DNA from: Lumnitzera littorea
Taxonomy: Eukaryota; Streptophyta; Magnoliopsida; Myrtales; Combretaceae
Length of the DNA: 64,000 nt
Direction: 5' to 3'
Assembly (NCBI GenBank): GCA_024138015.1
Contig: JAMXBB010000010.1
Coordinates: 53,608,351-53,672,350, forward strand
Part shown: positions 11,512 to 23,767 of the stretch, in pieces
Numbering within the stretch: the stretch's first letter is position 1
Layout of the letters: each line of letters begins with the position of its first letter
Made by a program: the position numbers and the translations under genes
Notes under the pieces: generated by a model
What the model was told of the DNA's origin: nothing
The model's database searches: none
What the model saw: only the letters and a program-made list of their open reading frames with translations

Positions 11512-12644
11512 CCATGAATTCTAACACGATTTTCATGGCACATGGCATATATGAGATAAATCAACAATTTTTCCTAATCATGAATTCTATGGCATATATG
11601 AAATGAATATTGCAACAACAAATCATGAGTTCTGTGCACATAAACTCAATCAAAAACAAGTTTTTCATGACACAAGTTTCGTAAATCACAGGCCAACAAT
11701 AATTTCATGTCATCACTTTCCCTTCTTGTTCTTCAACATGCAACACAACCCTCATGTTCTTCATGATTGCAATCATTAACAAGTTTTTTTCAAGTTATTT
11801 CAAGCAAATATTGAGTAAACAACACGTTATTTTTCCTAAATCACTCCTATAAACTCAATTTTCTACACATGCAAGCCACATTATTCATCCTTGAACCTTA
11901 ACTAAAAATCTTATTTTTATTCAATATAAAAACAAATCTAAGAAAATAATTAGATGCAAATGAAGAATATACCTTAGATTTGTTGTGCAAAAGGTTAGAT
12001 CTTTAAGGATTTATGAAGTTTGAGTAATTATATAGTGAAAGGATTGAGAGAAAAGTAAAGTTTTAGAGAGAGAATGAAAGTATAGAATGAAATGGAAAGC
12101 AATTACCCATGGTTTTCAAATTCGTACTAGACCAAAGTCAAGGATCATAACCATAGAGTGTGGCCATAGTCCTTTCCTTTTCTACATTATAGCAAACCAA
12201 GGATGACCACGGTCAAGGATTACGGGAGTGGTCTTGATGTGGAGCACTTGTCTAAAAATTTTTCAACTTCTCTCAAAATTATTTACAAGAGGATCAAGGT
12301 TGAGTTCACGGTCATGGACTTTGGCCATATTCTTTCTCCAATTCTTGAATCTAAGTCTTACTGATTTCCTTTGACTCTTTTTCTAGAAATTGATTCGAAA
12401 AATTCAAAAAAAAAAAAAGTGAAGTGAAGTAAAAAATTAAATCAAATAACAATTCAATTAGATGACAACTTAATTAATTTACATGTTGCATGAATAAACT
12501 TAAATACTATTTTTGGAAAAAAAAAATTGTTCAAAGCAGGGGTAAAATACTACTAATGTCCCATGGACTCAATACTCAAAATAGATAGGACAAGATAATG
12601 AAATAAATGAAACAAATTAACAAATGAAATTAAAACAAATTAAA
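11512..12644. other. unassigned AT-rich sequence, probably Athila 3' region
   Basis: No coding domain is visible. Phrases such as GGATCATAACCATAG and TTGGCCATA recur in the Athila-like LTRs at 15.1 kb and 19.4 kb. It may therefore be 3' untranslated or LTR sequence of the adjacent minus-strand element. Confidence 0.3.
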
Positions 12645-14183
12645 CTTGGGCTAGCTCCCAAGGAGTGCTGTTGTTTAGCATCATTGGCTCGACGGTTGAC
12701 TTCTTCCTTTTGTTTGGTTTCAAATCTACTAGTCTAGGATTTTGCTCAATATTTGTAGTCAAACTCCTTTGTGGTCTCTCAATGACCGTTCCAGCCAATT
12801 AACCAAGTTAGCTCTCCAAATTCCTTAATGAAGCTTTAAAGTTTTTGAATGCTACTTCAGTGGCTTGAAAATAGGCATCTAAACTCTAAATGAATCTATT
12901 AAGCAACTCCATAATATTAAGGGCCCTGTTCCAAGGTTGTATATTCTATTTCGCTACTATTAGTGGCTACCTTAGGAGATATTTGGGTGATTTCTCCAAT
13001 TTAAATTATATGTGTTGCTAAAGGGATTATTCTGAGTACGATTAGCAATAAAACTAACATCTTTAATTTTAGCCAAAGATTCATCTTGCACTAAATTCAC
13101 TAGCTTCATTAGTCCTTCAATTTTCTTGCTCAAGTTCTCAACCAAAGCTATCAATGCAATCATAAATTTGAATTCATACTTCCTAGACACCTTCACTTTA
13201 GATCTAACATTATCCTACTACGAATTGTCTATTACCATGCCTTCAATCAGCTTTTGGGCCTTATCTAGTGTCTTAGCACATAGAATGCCTCTAGCTACAT
13301 CATCAATCATTTGGCGAGTAGGATAATTAAGCCCATTATAGAAAATTTGGGTTTGCATCTTTAGAGGTAATCGGTGATGCAGGCATTGCTAAAGCAATTC
13401 TTTAAATCTCTCTCATATATCATAAAGGGTCTCATAATCAATTTGAGCAAAAGCAAAAATATTATTTCTAAATTTCGTCGTCATTGCAAGTGAAAAATAA
13501 TTTCCTAGAAACTTTTCAACCAAGTATCCTAAGCAGTGATACAACCTTTAAGAAGGGAGTTAAGTTACTGTTTGGCCTTACCTTATAGGGATAATGGAAA
13601 CAATCCGAGTCTTATCACATCATCTATGACACCATTGATCTTGAAAGTGTTGCAAAACTCCTAAAAACTTGAGATACGGTTGTTAGGATCCTCATAAGCT
13701 AATATGTCAAATTGAACAAATTATTGAACCATCTAGATCACATTCAACTAGGTCTAGAAATTTGTTGCTTGCAACGCAAGTCTTGTAATGCTGGATTCAG
13801 CTCTGTTTACTATTGGCTTAGCAAACTCCATCAAAGTCTTATTGGCTTCATCATTATTCAGTGTCATTGTTTCAATCTCTTTTTCCTCTTCTAAATCTAA
13901 TTTTGATTCTTCTTTCAATTGGAGTGCTGAACCTTAATTGATTAGATCCACTACTTCACAAACTCTTCGGTGGAGATATTGCAAAGTCATTTCAATTTTT
14001 GGATCAAATACCACAAGATTTTTGTTGCTATTCCTGGTCGTAAACTAGAAAAAATTCAAAAATTAGAAACAATTTAAGGAAGAAAAATACCTAAATAACT
14101 AAAGGAAGGAATTATTAGAAACATGTTAAAATAATTGGAAATCTAGGGTTTTTGCTAAATTCCTAACCGGTTTACTCTATTAG
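12645..14183 (-). pseudogene. Athila-like gag remnant 1
   Basis: On the minus strand the frame contains QTQIFYNGLIYPTRQMIDD near 13,310-13,360. An open stretch at 12,972-13,196 includes NNPFSNTYNLNWRNHPNIS. Both are characteristic of Athila-lineage gag. A decayed leader separates it from the primer site at 14,184. Near 12,660-12,700 the sequence jumps to TTGGGAGCTAGCCCAAG (minus strand), a block I recognise from downstream of pol in Athila elements. Most of pol therefore seems deleted. Confidence 0.65.
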
Positions 14184-14202
14184 CTCTCCAGTAATGGTGC
14201 CA
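14184..14202 (-). other. primer-binding site of Athila-like element 1
   Basis: Minus strand TTGGCACCATTACTGGAGAG is a C-to-T decayed form of the TGGCGCCGTTGCCGGGGA site (tRNA-Asp type) used by Athila elements. It lies directly between the LTR and the gag leader. Confidence 0.65.
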
Positions 14203-15371
14203 AAAACATAATTCATACTAGGCAAGCATAGGTAAGTGTATGTAATTAAGCTATAGGATTTGAGTCTGAGTATCGATCTCATGAGAAATCATATATGGGA
14301 GTAATATCTAATTAATTAGAAATAGTATCCCTAAATTATTCCAATTACCTAAATTTTACAATAAAAGATATAATTAAATAATTAAAGATAGTAAAGTAAA
14401 GATTCAATAACAAAATAATTAAAAATAATAGAAATATAAACTTAAACAAAAAAAAAAATAGAAAACTTTGGCTAATTCCTAATCCTAAGACCAATCTACT
14501 CAAATCGCTTCTAGAATAAAGTATTGCAGAATCGCATGAAACCCTTAAATCCCATTATCGAGTTGCCCTAATCCAAAAAAACAAAACTACTAAATAGTAT
14601 AGTTAACCAGTTTTGTCTAATTGTACAAGCCAATCATATTACATGCTCCCACAAACTCTATAACAGACTTTAGCAATAATTCGATCACCATTATATTAAA
14701 TTAAAGATGAAATAAACATTATACAATTAGATCACAATATGCAAATATCATAGATTGAATTTCAATATCAATAAAAGTCATAATAAAGTATAGGGTTCAA
14801 TAATGATTCACTAAAAAAATCAAAATAAAGACAAAACAATAAAAGAAAAGAAGAAATGCAAAAGAACCCTTGTAATTTTTTACTCTATTGACTCTACTTG
14901 AATGGGCTCTCCTTAAAAGCCTAGGCCTAAACCCCTATTTATAATAGTTGGACCTAGATTAAAAACCTAACAAAATTAGTATATTCATAAATTATGGTAC
15001 ATTTATGCCTAAGGTATATGATTGTGGTGACATGGCATGATCTTGTATTTAGTCTAAAATCTTCAAAATTTGATGGAAATCAATTATGTAAGGTCTATAG
15101 CTAGGGATCATGGCCATAGTCTACAACCATATTCTTCATTAGACTTTGTTTCTCGCTCGAAATTCTTTCTCTCTAAATCTTTGATCAATGCTTTTATTCC
15201 AATATGCTTCAAAACTTGATAAAATCTCTAAAAGCTTCATCAAATGCTTCAAAAGTCTCTGAAAATGAAAATTAAACAAACTAAGGTCTAAATTACTATA
15301 GAATCAACTAAATTAATATACAAAATTACACAAAATGACTCTAGAATATGTATGCTAATTACGTGTTATCA
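14203..15371 (-). repeat. Athila-like LTR 1 (5' LTR, minus strand)
   Basis: This lies upstream of the primer site in minus orientation. It is related to 18,423-19,745, sharing GGATTTGAGTCTGA, TCGATC and a late TAATTACRTG block. The outer end is placed at GTGTTATCA by comparison and is approximate. No matching 3' LTR was found. Confidence 0.55.
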
Positions 15372-16138
15372 ATAGTTCTCAAAAGACCCATCTATACTAT
15401 GAAAAGACCTCATCAGAAGCTTGCATTTGCATTGTTGTATGTATTATTGACTCGTCTCGTGCCACCTAATATATGAATATCCTATATCGAGGTCCATAGA
15501 GTAAGTGTAATCGATGTGTAGACAACATAGATCTACACCTTCCATTACTCAGAACTCCCATAAATGTGTCATTTGCATTTATCACATTTACATACATTTT
15601 GTGTGTCAATAAATTGTATGATTGTGCTAATTAATGTTTGATATCTTGCTTAAACAGTGGTGGTAAGAAACGAACTCATTGAGTCATGGTTCGCTCACTC
15701 CTTAACATTTCCTTTTGCAAGTTCACTTAAGTTAAGATTGGGATAAGGTTTGAGTGCAGACAGCAAACCCAAGAAATGTAAGAGAAAGTTATAATTAGGT
15801 AGGAAAACATATAGTTAGTACGAAACACTTTATGTAGTATTTATATGTTTAAGTTCTGCATCATTAAGTAGTTGTTATAATTTATAAAATTGGTTCACCC
15901 TATCTTATTATCTAGTAAAGGATACAGATTCTTTGTAGTTCCAGTAAATTATGGATAATTAGGTATCCATGGTATTTATGTAATAGAATAGTTATATGTG
16001 TCATCATTAAATGTAAATAGTAACTTGAATAACTAGAGTCTTGCAATCTCTTATTTGCAAAATGGTATTCATACCATAAGTGCACACATGATATGAAAAT
16101 TATAGGTTATTCTATAAGCCCCCCTTTAGGGTGTTATA
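15372..16138 (+). repeat. 3' part of a long gypsy LTR, plus strand
   Basis: A GGTTCGCTCACTCC block near 15,690 resembles the pre-end segment of the solo LTRs (compare GGTTTTGCTCACTAAGC near 61,339). The fragment ends at AGGGTGTTATA, which fits a decayed GTGACA-type LTR end. The 5' part is missing, perhaps cut by the Athila fragment. Confidence 0.4.
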
Positions 16139-17880
16139 AAACTACCTTTCTAACTCTTAAATACAACCCATATAGGCCTTCTCCTACCCTAACATCCTAT
16201 CTATAGTAGTTCTCGAGAAATCTAGTTCAACTTAAATATCGGTTTCACTAGCCTAAGCTATAGCAATCTCAGACTAAGCAATCTACAAGTCAATAAAGAT
16301 AGCTTTCTAATTCTCTCATCAGCTATCTCTAGGTTTCTTCGTATACCATTTATACTAGTTTCAGTGGTCTTCATATGCTCATGCACTACCTCAACCTCTA
16401 TGGCAAAGGACATGCTCCTTAACTCCAGCATCCCTTATCTACTGATGAAGCTTATCCCACTCCTATTCAATATCATTTTGCTTACTCTATAGCCGACCTA
16501 CATTTTTTAACTTAGCCTATAGATTTCATGGTAAGGCATGAATAATACCGATTGTTTATAGAATATAAGTAAATTAAAACTAAGGAATAAGAAAACCCTT
16601 AAAGTTAGACATCAACAAGACTTGATTCCTACCATGTGTCAACCTTTATATAATGTCTCCAACATATTTCCCACAGACATGTCAATAGACTTCATCTCCT
16701 CATCATACTTATCCCTTAATAATAACATTCCAAAAACAGGTGAGCACATAGGTGCACATCCTTAAACGTTGCATTCTAAGATGCATGTCTAAATCAAGAG
16801 CAAACCTTTCCTTCCTTCTAAACTTAAACATGGAAGGTGGAGGCATTGGCTCTTTTCCCTTCCTCTTGCATTCCTCCTCATGCTTCTCTACAACAATAGA
16901 GGAGAAAGCACCCCTACGAGAAACAACTCTTACTTAGTCATTCAAGACTTCAACAAACCTCTACCACTTCGTTCTTACCACTAAACCTAACTTCTCTAAG
17001 TGGAGACATCCTACTAACTCCTACTTCTTCGACCTTACCACAGGACCTAACTTCTTCATATGGAGCCACTTTGCTAACTCCTACTACCTTGGTTTAAACC
17101 TCAAACACTACTGTTTCAAGATAAGCCATTTTATTGGTAATTACATCTTTAGGCTCAAGGACTCCTTTTCATCCCATAACCTTCACTAAAGGAGAAGACA
17201 ACAACCTATTCTCTTGAGCAACATGGCCACTAGGCAGTCCTTGACGGACTTGAGGACAAACATGATTTACAACCTTAGGTCAACCAACAGTGCTTCTTAC
17301 AATAACACCTTATGCAATTTACTTTGCATTCAATAACTTCAAAGTTAACTCTGCATAACAAAAGACACCTATCAATACTAGAAGATGGACGGCATAATAT
17401 CACAAATCCAAAGGACACCTTAAAGTTCACAATCCCCATCTCTCTTACTATAAGCCCCCTTTCTTTAGCACTAAAAGAAAGACGTACGTCTAACCTAGCT
17501 ACAGCCAATTAAGATAGAGAATTATGATTAAAGTGAAAGGGAACAAGTAGGCCAACCCACATAACCATACCAGTACTCTAACATACTGCTTCAGCCCATC
17601 CATCAGCCATCAAATGGCTCCATATTCTATTAACTTAAGCCCATTCTTTCAGGCATTCTACTAATTTAACCCTATTCTCAAGGGTATAAACTAGCATCTT
17701 GGTTATTATCATCACCACGCAATAGGCCCCATGCAATACCCTCAATAGTTCTCTCCCTTCTACAACAAACATAATTGCCATTGCCCTTATCGTTGGCCAA
17801 TTGAGGTGAGTAGGACCCTAAGGATCTCTAAGATTAAAGGAAAAGAAAGAAGATAACACTCTTATACTTAATCCAACAAA
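16139..17880. other. unassigned, possible decayed coding sequence on the minus strand
   Basis: A minus-strand open stretch at 17,275-17,508 encodes 77 residues starting MAVARLDVRLSFSAKERGL. Nearby minus-strand sequence at about 16,960-17,090 holds two copies of a 63-bp unit. I cannot assign a family. A retrotransposon ORF1-like origin is only a guess. Confidence 0.25.
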
Positions 17881-18402
17881 CAACAAAAAGAACTAAAGAT
17901 GTGGTTGTTTAGATCTTCATCAGCTAAACCATCAAATTGGATAAATTGCTGCACCATATGAACCACATTTGGTTGGATATGAAAATTGGTCTATTGGACT
18001 ACAAGTCTAGTAATATTGGACTTAGCTCCAGTTGCTTTTAGCTTGACGTACTCCATCATAGTCTTGTTGTCATCCTCATTGTTCAAAGCCATGTCTTCTA
18101 TTTCTTTTTCTTCTAAACTTTCCTCACCTTCTTCCTTGAATTGAATTAGTAGACTTTAGTTTATCAACTCCAATGCCTCATTCTCTCTCCTACATAGAAA
18201 ATGAGCAATCCTCTCAATTTCAGGATCAAATTTAACAAGATATGTTCCGTTTTTCCTTATCATAGACTAAAATAATTCAAAAGTTAGAGATAACAAATAA
18301 AGAAAAATACCAAAAATAAGAAGGATGCAATAAATCAAAACCATGTTAAAATAATTAGTATAAATGATTTTTCCTACTATTCTAATTAGTTTCACTCTAT
18401 TA
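17881..18402 (-). pseudogene. Athila-like gag remnant 2 (N-terminal part)
   Basis: The minus strand reads QFIQFDGLADEDLNNH in pieces near 17,900-17,950, the start of the gag capsid region of Athila elements. An acidic leader rich in E precedes it. The same leader lies at 13,690-14,010 in element 1. The rest of gag and all of pol are absent. Confidence 0.5.
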
Positions 18403-18422
18403 TCTCCTCGGTGATAGTGTAA
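18403..18422 (-). other. primer-binding site of Athila-like element 2
   Basis: Minus strand TTACACTATCACCGAGGAGA is a decayed relative of TGGCGCCGTCGCCGGGGAGA. It is followed by the same AATAGAG as in element 1. Confidence 0.5.
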
Positions 18423-19745
18423 GAAACTTGGCTAAGCTCTTACAATATAAGGCTAAATACCAACCTCAAATAGGTGTACCCAGTCAAGTTATAGAATAAT
18501 ACGGATTTGAGTCTGATTTGTCGATCCGATATGGAACCATAAAATTGAAGAAACCCTATACTACTAATAATTTTCCCTAAAATTACCAATTTTATTTAAC
18601 TTATCAAATTAATTTAATATTTACATTCAAATAAATGAAAGGAAACAAGATAAGAATAATAAGACAAAGAAACAATAAATAAACAAATAAGAAAACAAAC
18701 AAGCAAAATTAATCAAATTATGGAAAACATAATCTTTAGTAAATCTTTCATTTACTACCTAATTCTATGTAACTTTCAATATCAATTGCACATTTTGACC
18801 ATAGAGATTACTAGTATGAATTAACCAAACTTATGTCTCCTAATTAATTCCTAGCCTTAAGTATACTCTATCTAAATCATTTTTATAATAAAATATCTCA
18901 AGATTACAGTAAGATTTTGAATCCCTCTATTAAGTTGCCCTAATTCGGAGAAATCAAATAACTAATCATTTAGTCTATTCAATTACTTATAATTGCATCA
19001 ATCCATCAACTACAAAATCTCATTAACTTTATAGTAAACTCGTACAATAATCCAATAGCCAACTATTTTGAATTAAAGATAATACAAAAAAAAAAATGCA
19101 ATTAGATCACAAACTACAACATCATTAATTGAATATAGAAGTAAGCATTACATTAAAACTAGGGTTCAATAAACGATTCACTAAGAACAATAAATTATGA
19201 CATAAAATTAAAAGAAAATGAAGTTAGAGACATGAGAAACCCTTTGTAACTTTACCTTACACAAATTTCCTCAAAAGGCTCTCTCTAAACACTAAGCCTA
19301 AGTATCTATTTATAAAACTTGAAGCCAGGGTTACAAAGGAGCCTTCCAAAAATGAAGGATTTCTAACTCGTAGCATGTACACGCCCTAGGATCATGGCAA
19401 TGATCTCTAAGCTTGTTCTTTCTCTTTACATACAACTTTTATTTTTCAATAAAATTCTTAGACAAAGGTACATAGCTAAGATACATGGCCATGGTCTTGC
19501 ACGTGCTCCACTCATAACACTATCTCTTACCTAGACTTTAAATAGTTAAATAGCTTGGTCAATTCACTTCTTCATTAAAGGTCCAAAACTTCATAAAATC
19601 ACCCAAACACTTATCAAAAGCTTCTTAACCACCTAAAAATAAAATAATAACCAACTAAGCTCCAAGTTATCAATAACTAACACAAATAATAGACAAAATT
19701 ATACAAAACTCGCTAAAATAGATAATTACATGAGTATTATTAGTG
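18423..19745 (-). repeat. Athila-like LTR 2 (5' LTR, minus strand)
   Basis: Related to 14,203-15,371 by the GGATTTGAGTCTGA and TCGATC blocks and the AATTACATGAG end block. Edges are approximate. It is an incomplete copy in the same orientation as element 1. Confidence 0.5.
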
Positions 19746-20520
19746 AACTACCCTAAACACCAAATTGTTAGTCCCATTCAAAACATTACCTAAATTGGCT
19801 ACCACTTGGATGCCCTTACTATAGCTCGCACCTCCCATAGGCTACCAATTCGATATCACATCAAGGTCGATCTTTATTCAAGCGCCTAATGCTAAAACTC
19901 AAGCACACTTGGCCTAACATCTATGCCTTTAGGGCATACTCAAGTAGTTGAAAGGAGCCCTAAACCTTTTTGAAGCCAACTGACCTCTATATCACAACAA
20001 CCCGCCCTCGTCGGTCAAAGCATAATACATCAATGAGCCTCACTTACACCTTTCAAAGCCTAATTATGATTCACCTCTCCCTGCTGACTTGTTAACAACA
20101 AGTCAAAGATGAGCTTGACCCATAGCCCATCTATCATGGGGATAAGTAAGAGAAGGTAACGAATGGATATGGTAAGGAGATTATATTTACGATTTTCCCC
20201 CTTAAATCTAAAATATGAGAGACCACTAAGGTATTACTTGCTAAATCAATCCATTACATTCCACCCACTCCCCCCTCTTATAAATACCTCTAAACACCTT
20301 CTAAGTAAGGGGACCTACAATCTAACTACTATCTCTCTACTACTATTTGTAGTTTTTTTTTATTCTTGACCAACTAATTGACTTGAGCATCTGAGTACAT
20401 ACGCTAGAGTCACTTCTAGTGTTCCCCAATAGCTTACATTTGCAACTTATGCAAGCCTAAGCAAGTAATACTAAGCCGAATACAAGCCCAATCCCCCTAT
20501 CAAAAATTCATCATCAACAA
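19746..20520 (+). repeat. gypsy LTR fragment with promoter-like TATA box
   Basis: TATAAATA at 20,279-20,286 is followed about 80-120 bp later by TTGACTTGAGCATCTGAGTA and CTAGAGTCACTTCTAG. The latter is a decayed form of the TGACTTGAGCGTCGGAG block common in plant Ty3/gypsy LTR leaders. No coding part is attached. Confidence 0.45.
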
Positions 20521-23295
20521 TAGGGAAGTCATAACAAAAGAAAAATAAATGACTTAAATAAATACATTACATTCATAAAAACAAGAGAATCGAAACATCC
20601 AAGAATTTTTCCATTTAAGTAAACTACTGTACATTTTATGAGACTTACACCAAATTGCAAGTCTTAATTATCAAAACCAATGAATCCATGCAAATATACA
20701 TTCAAATACCTTCACAACTAATACTAACTTGTAAAAAAATCTAACTTAAAATGAAGAAGATATGACCAAATTACAGAAAGGGTAAACTAAGGAAATTAGC
20801 AAAATCAAACAAGTTTTAGGTTAATTAGACATTTATGTCTTTAAACCTATTTGATTTTATTACTTCTCTTAAGGTAGCCTTGAGGACATCTTTCAACCTC
20901 GTGAAGACTATTTTAACTTTTAGCAACTACGATAAAGTATATACAACGATTATCACTTAGTTATGCTTGTAGTTAGGTGCACTTTGAATAAATTATTTCG
21001 TGGTACTTGTATGTACTTGATATATTATGTGTGGATATATATGCGGAATATGGGATATATATGTGCTTGATATATTATGCTTTACTTAAGCAATCATTCT
21101 AAGATATTTAAAACAAAATTCGCTTTTGCTTTATAGTTAGTAGTTATGCTGTGAGTGTTTGTTGATATGATCAATCATCTTGAAAAGTATTCAACAAATA
21201 TCATAACTTTAATTAAAACAAAACATGTACAACATGATTGTATATTCTTAAAATGGCTATCATTCTTACACAAAGATAAAATAAATAACATGAGTATGGT
21301 CTTACTCTATCATCTATAAACTACATGATTTGAGGATTATCATGCTTTTCATAAAGTTCGAGTTACATTCTATTGTTTAAGGCTTGCATCCATTTAAAAG
21401 ATATAGTGACTAAGGAGAACATTCCATTTCATTCTCCTAGGGCATAAGCAGTAGAGAGATCCTTCTCCTGTGATGTCATATTTTATGGCTAGGAGCATTA
21501 CTCTTGTGACTTTTTATTATTGGGTAGCCAACTATTTCATGTTAAGTGAACATTATTAGACAACCCAAACATTGATGGTACTACTAAATCCTCAACTTAA
21601 GGTCATAGGGAGGTTATATACTAGGCTTCAAGCTAGTATATCAGAATACCACGTATGGTGCTACATTTCATATCTTTGATTCATGTATTGTGTATGATTT
21701 ATAACTTGCTTACTCTACTTAAAAGTTGATATAAGAGGAAATCTCACTAAGCCAAACGTAGTTTACACCTCAACAATTTCTTCTATAGGCCATTTAGAGT
21801 GGAGAATGAGCTAGGATCATAATGTAAAGCATTTCTCAAATCTTAAAGGAGTAGATTTAGGAATAGGATTTGTAGAGCTTATCTTAAATTATGAGATGAA
21901 ATTTTTAAAACTTGTATATTCTTATAAATCAAATTTTCTATATTTCTTAAAACTATATTTTAAACTTAGGACTTTCAAAAATTTGACTAAATAGGCTTAC
22001 TATTTGTAAGAGATATTAATCCTTTGCAGGTATGACAAACTGTGGTTTTTGCAGATAGTTTTATAATCAACCAACTATATATATTATATTTAAATGCGAT
22101 GAGTGGTTATTCAATTAGAATCTTACAACCTCTAACTTACAAGACAATTTTTATATTGTGAATGTACATATGATATGATGGCTTTAGGATGGTTCTATGA
22201 AGCCTCCTTCCAGAGAATGACATCCTTCACCCCTCTTTAATAAACAAGTCAAAAGTGCAAATATTTACTAATACCATGTTTATTTGAGTGAATTCGTAAA
22301 ACTTGGTACAAGAAACTATTGGATAAGAAAGTCAAATATAAGTTGGAAATGAAATTACTTGGTGAACAATGAGTGAAACTCATACCCTTACTTTATATTT
22401 GTGATGGCTAAGAAGTTACGACAACATGTAGTTGCCTCGCACTTGTTGTAATTTAGATTAATTTATTAATGCACTTCGTGATGTATAATGAGTTGAATTA
22501 AGAGGATCAACTATGAGTTTATAAGCCATTCTTAACTCCATGATTAAGTGTCTAACCTTAAATTAAACAGTTTGTTTACTTTACTAAATGGAACAAGACT
22601 GTACTATAATAGCAATTACAAAGGAATGGAACAAAGCTATAATGAGATTATCATTTGTTCATTTTAATATTAATGAGATGTTTATGAGAAAAAAATCAAC
22701 TCCAACATTAAATTGCTTTTCATAGACTTAAGTAATGAATGATTATTCACTATTTTGTAATAGAGATTCTTATGGAATTGTTACCATTGCTTAAAATGAA
22801 ACTAAATGTTGTAATAACCCTTTCATAAGAAATAAAACTGTAATGAAATTATTATTATAGTGAAGTGAATGAGTAAAGAGTGGTTACTAGATGTTCAATT
22901 ATTGGCAATATTAGGTATAAGTTAGGTGCATTTCATTAGGGTTTATTTGATAGGTGACATATAATGCTCTACAACTATGGGATAGTGTATGGTTAAACTT
23001 AGATTGTCAATAGAAGGGTTGAGCTAAGAAGCACATTCATTGAGTATTGAGGTTCAATAAAAGTTGATGATTTTAATGTAACCTAAAGATGATATTGTTG
23101 GATTATAGCTAAACCTATGTTAAAAAAAAAGTATAAAATGACTTAAATAGAAAAGTAGTCAAACATTCAAGATAGATGCTTTTTCCTAAAACTTAGAAAT
23201 ATGTCTTATCCAGATTTGATCCTAACTATTTGAAAATTTAATGTACTACGAGAAGAGAATGATTTCACTTTACCATGAAAGTATGTCTAATGTGT
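20521..23295. other. non-coding AT-rich repeat sequence
   Basis: No domain-bearing frame is visible. AATCTCACTAAGCC near 21,745 resembles the block near the 3' end of the long gypsy LTRs. Part of this stretch is therefore probably an old LTR, but I could not set its ends. Confidence 0.3.
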
Positions 23296-23300
23296 ATATT

Positions 23301-23405
23301 TGTTAGACTTATTTAGGAAGGCCTAACCTACTCGGTAATGAAAAATTTTGAATACTCAAAAGAACCCTAACACATCCTCAACTACATACATAAATAAAAA
23401 AGGTA

Positions 23406-23446
<41 letters not shown>

Positions 23447-23749
23447 TTCTTGTGTCATGAAAACAAAAGTTTTTTTCTTTTTTTCAATTACTTTCTATCA
23501 AAATGCAATTTTACAATTTTAATCTAATTCTTCTATCAAAGATCTTCTGAATGTTAGTTCCAATAAAAGTTTTATGTGTTTCTATGCAAGGTACTATTGA
23601 AGATGGTTAAGCAAAATAATGTTCTCTAAAGTTTGAGACTCAAAGCAACTTCAAGAAGCTAATGGCTTTATGTAAAGGGATGATAATCCCTCGTATCTAT
23701 GCTTTCTCTTTTTATATTTTGTTTACAATTTCGTTATTTTGTTCATTCT
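23301..23749 (-). repeat. 3' LTR of element B, outer part
   Basis: Aligns with 40174-40622 from TGTTAGACTT through a GTATGTTTCTCTCT block, TTCAATTACTTTCTATCAAAA and CTATGCAAGGTACTAT, up to TTTTGTTCATTCT. It stops where the solo LTR begins and resumes at 32,793. A pure (TC) run at 23,410-23,443 has expanded relative to the right LTR. Confidence 0.82.
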
Positions 23750-23767
23750 TGTCACGCCCTAGGTGCT

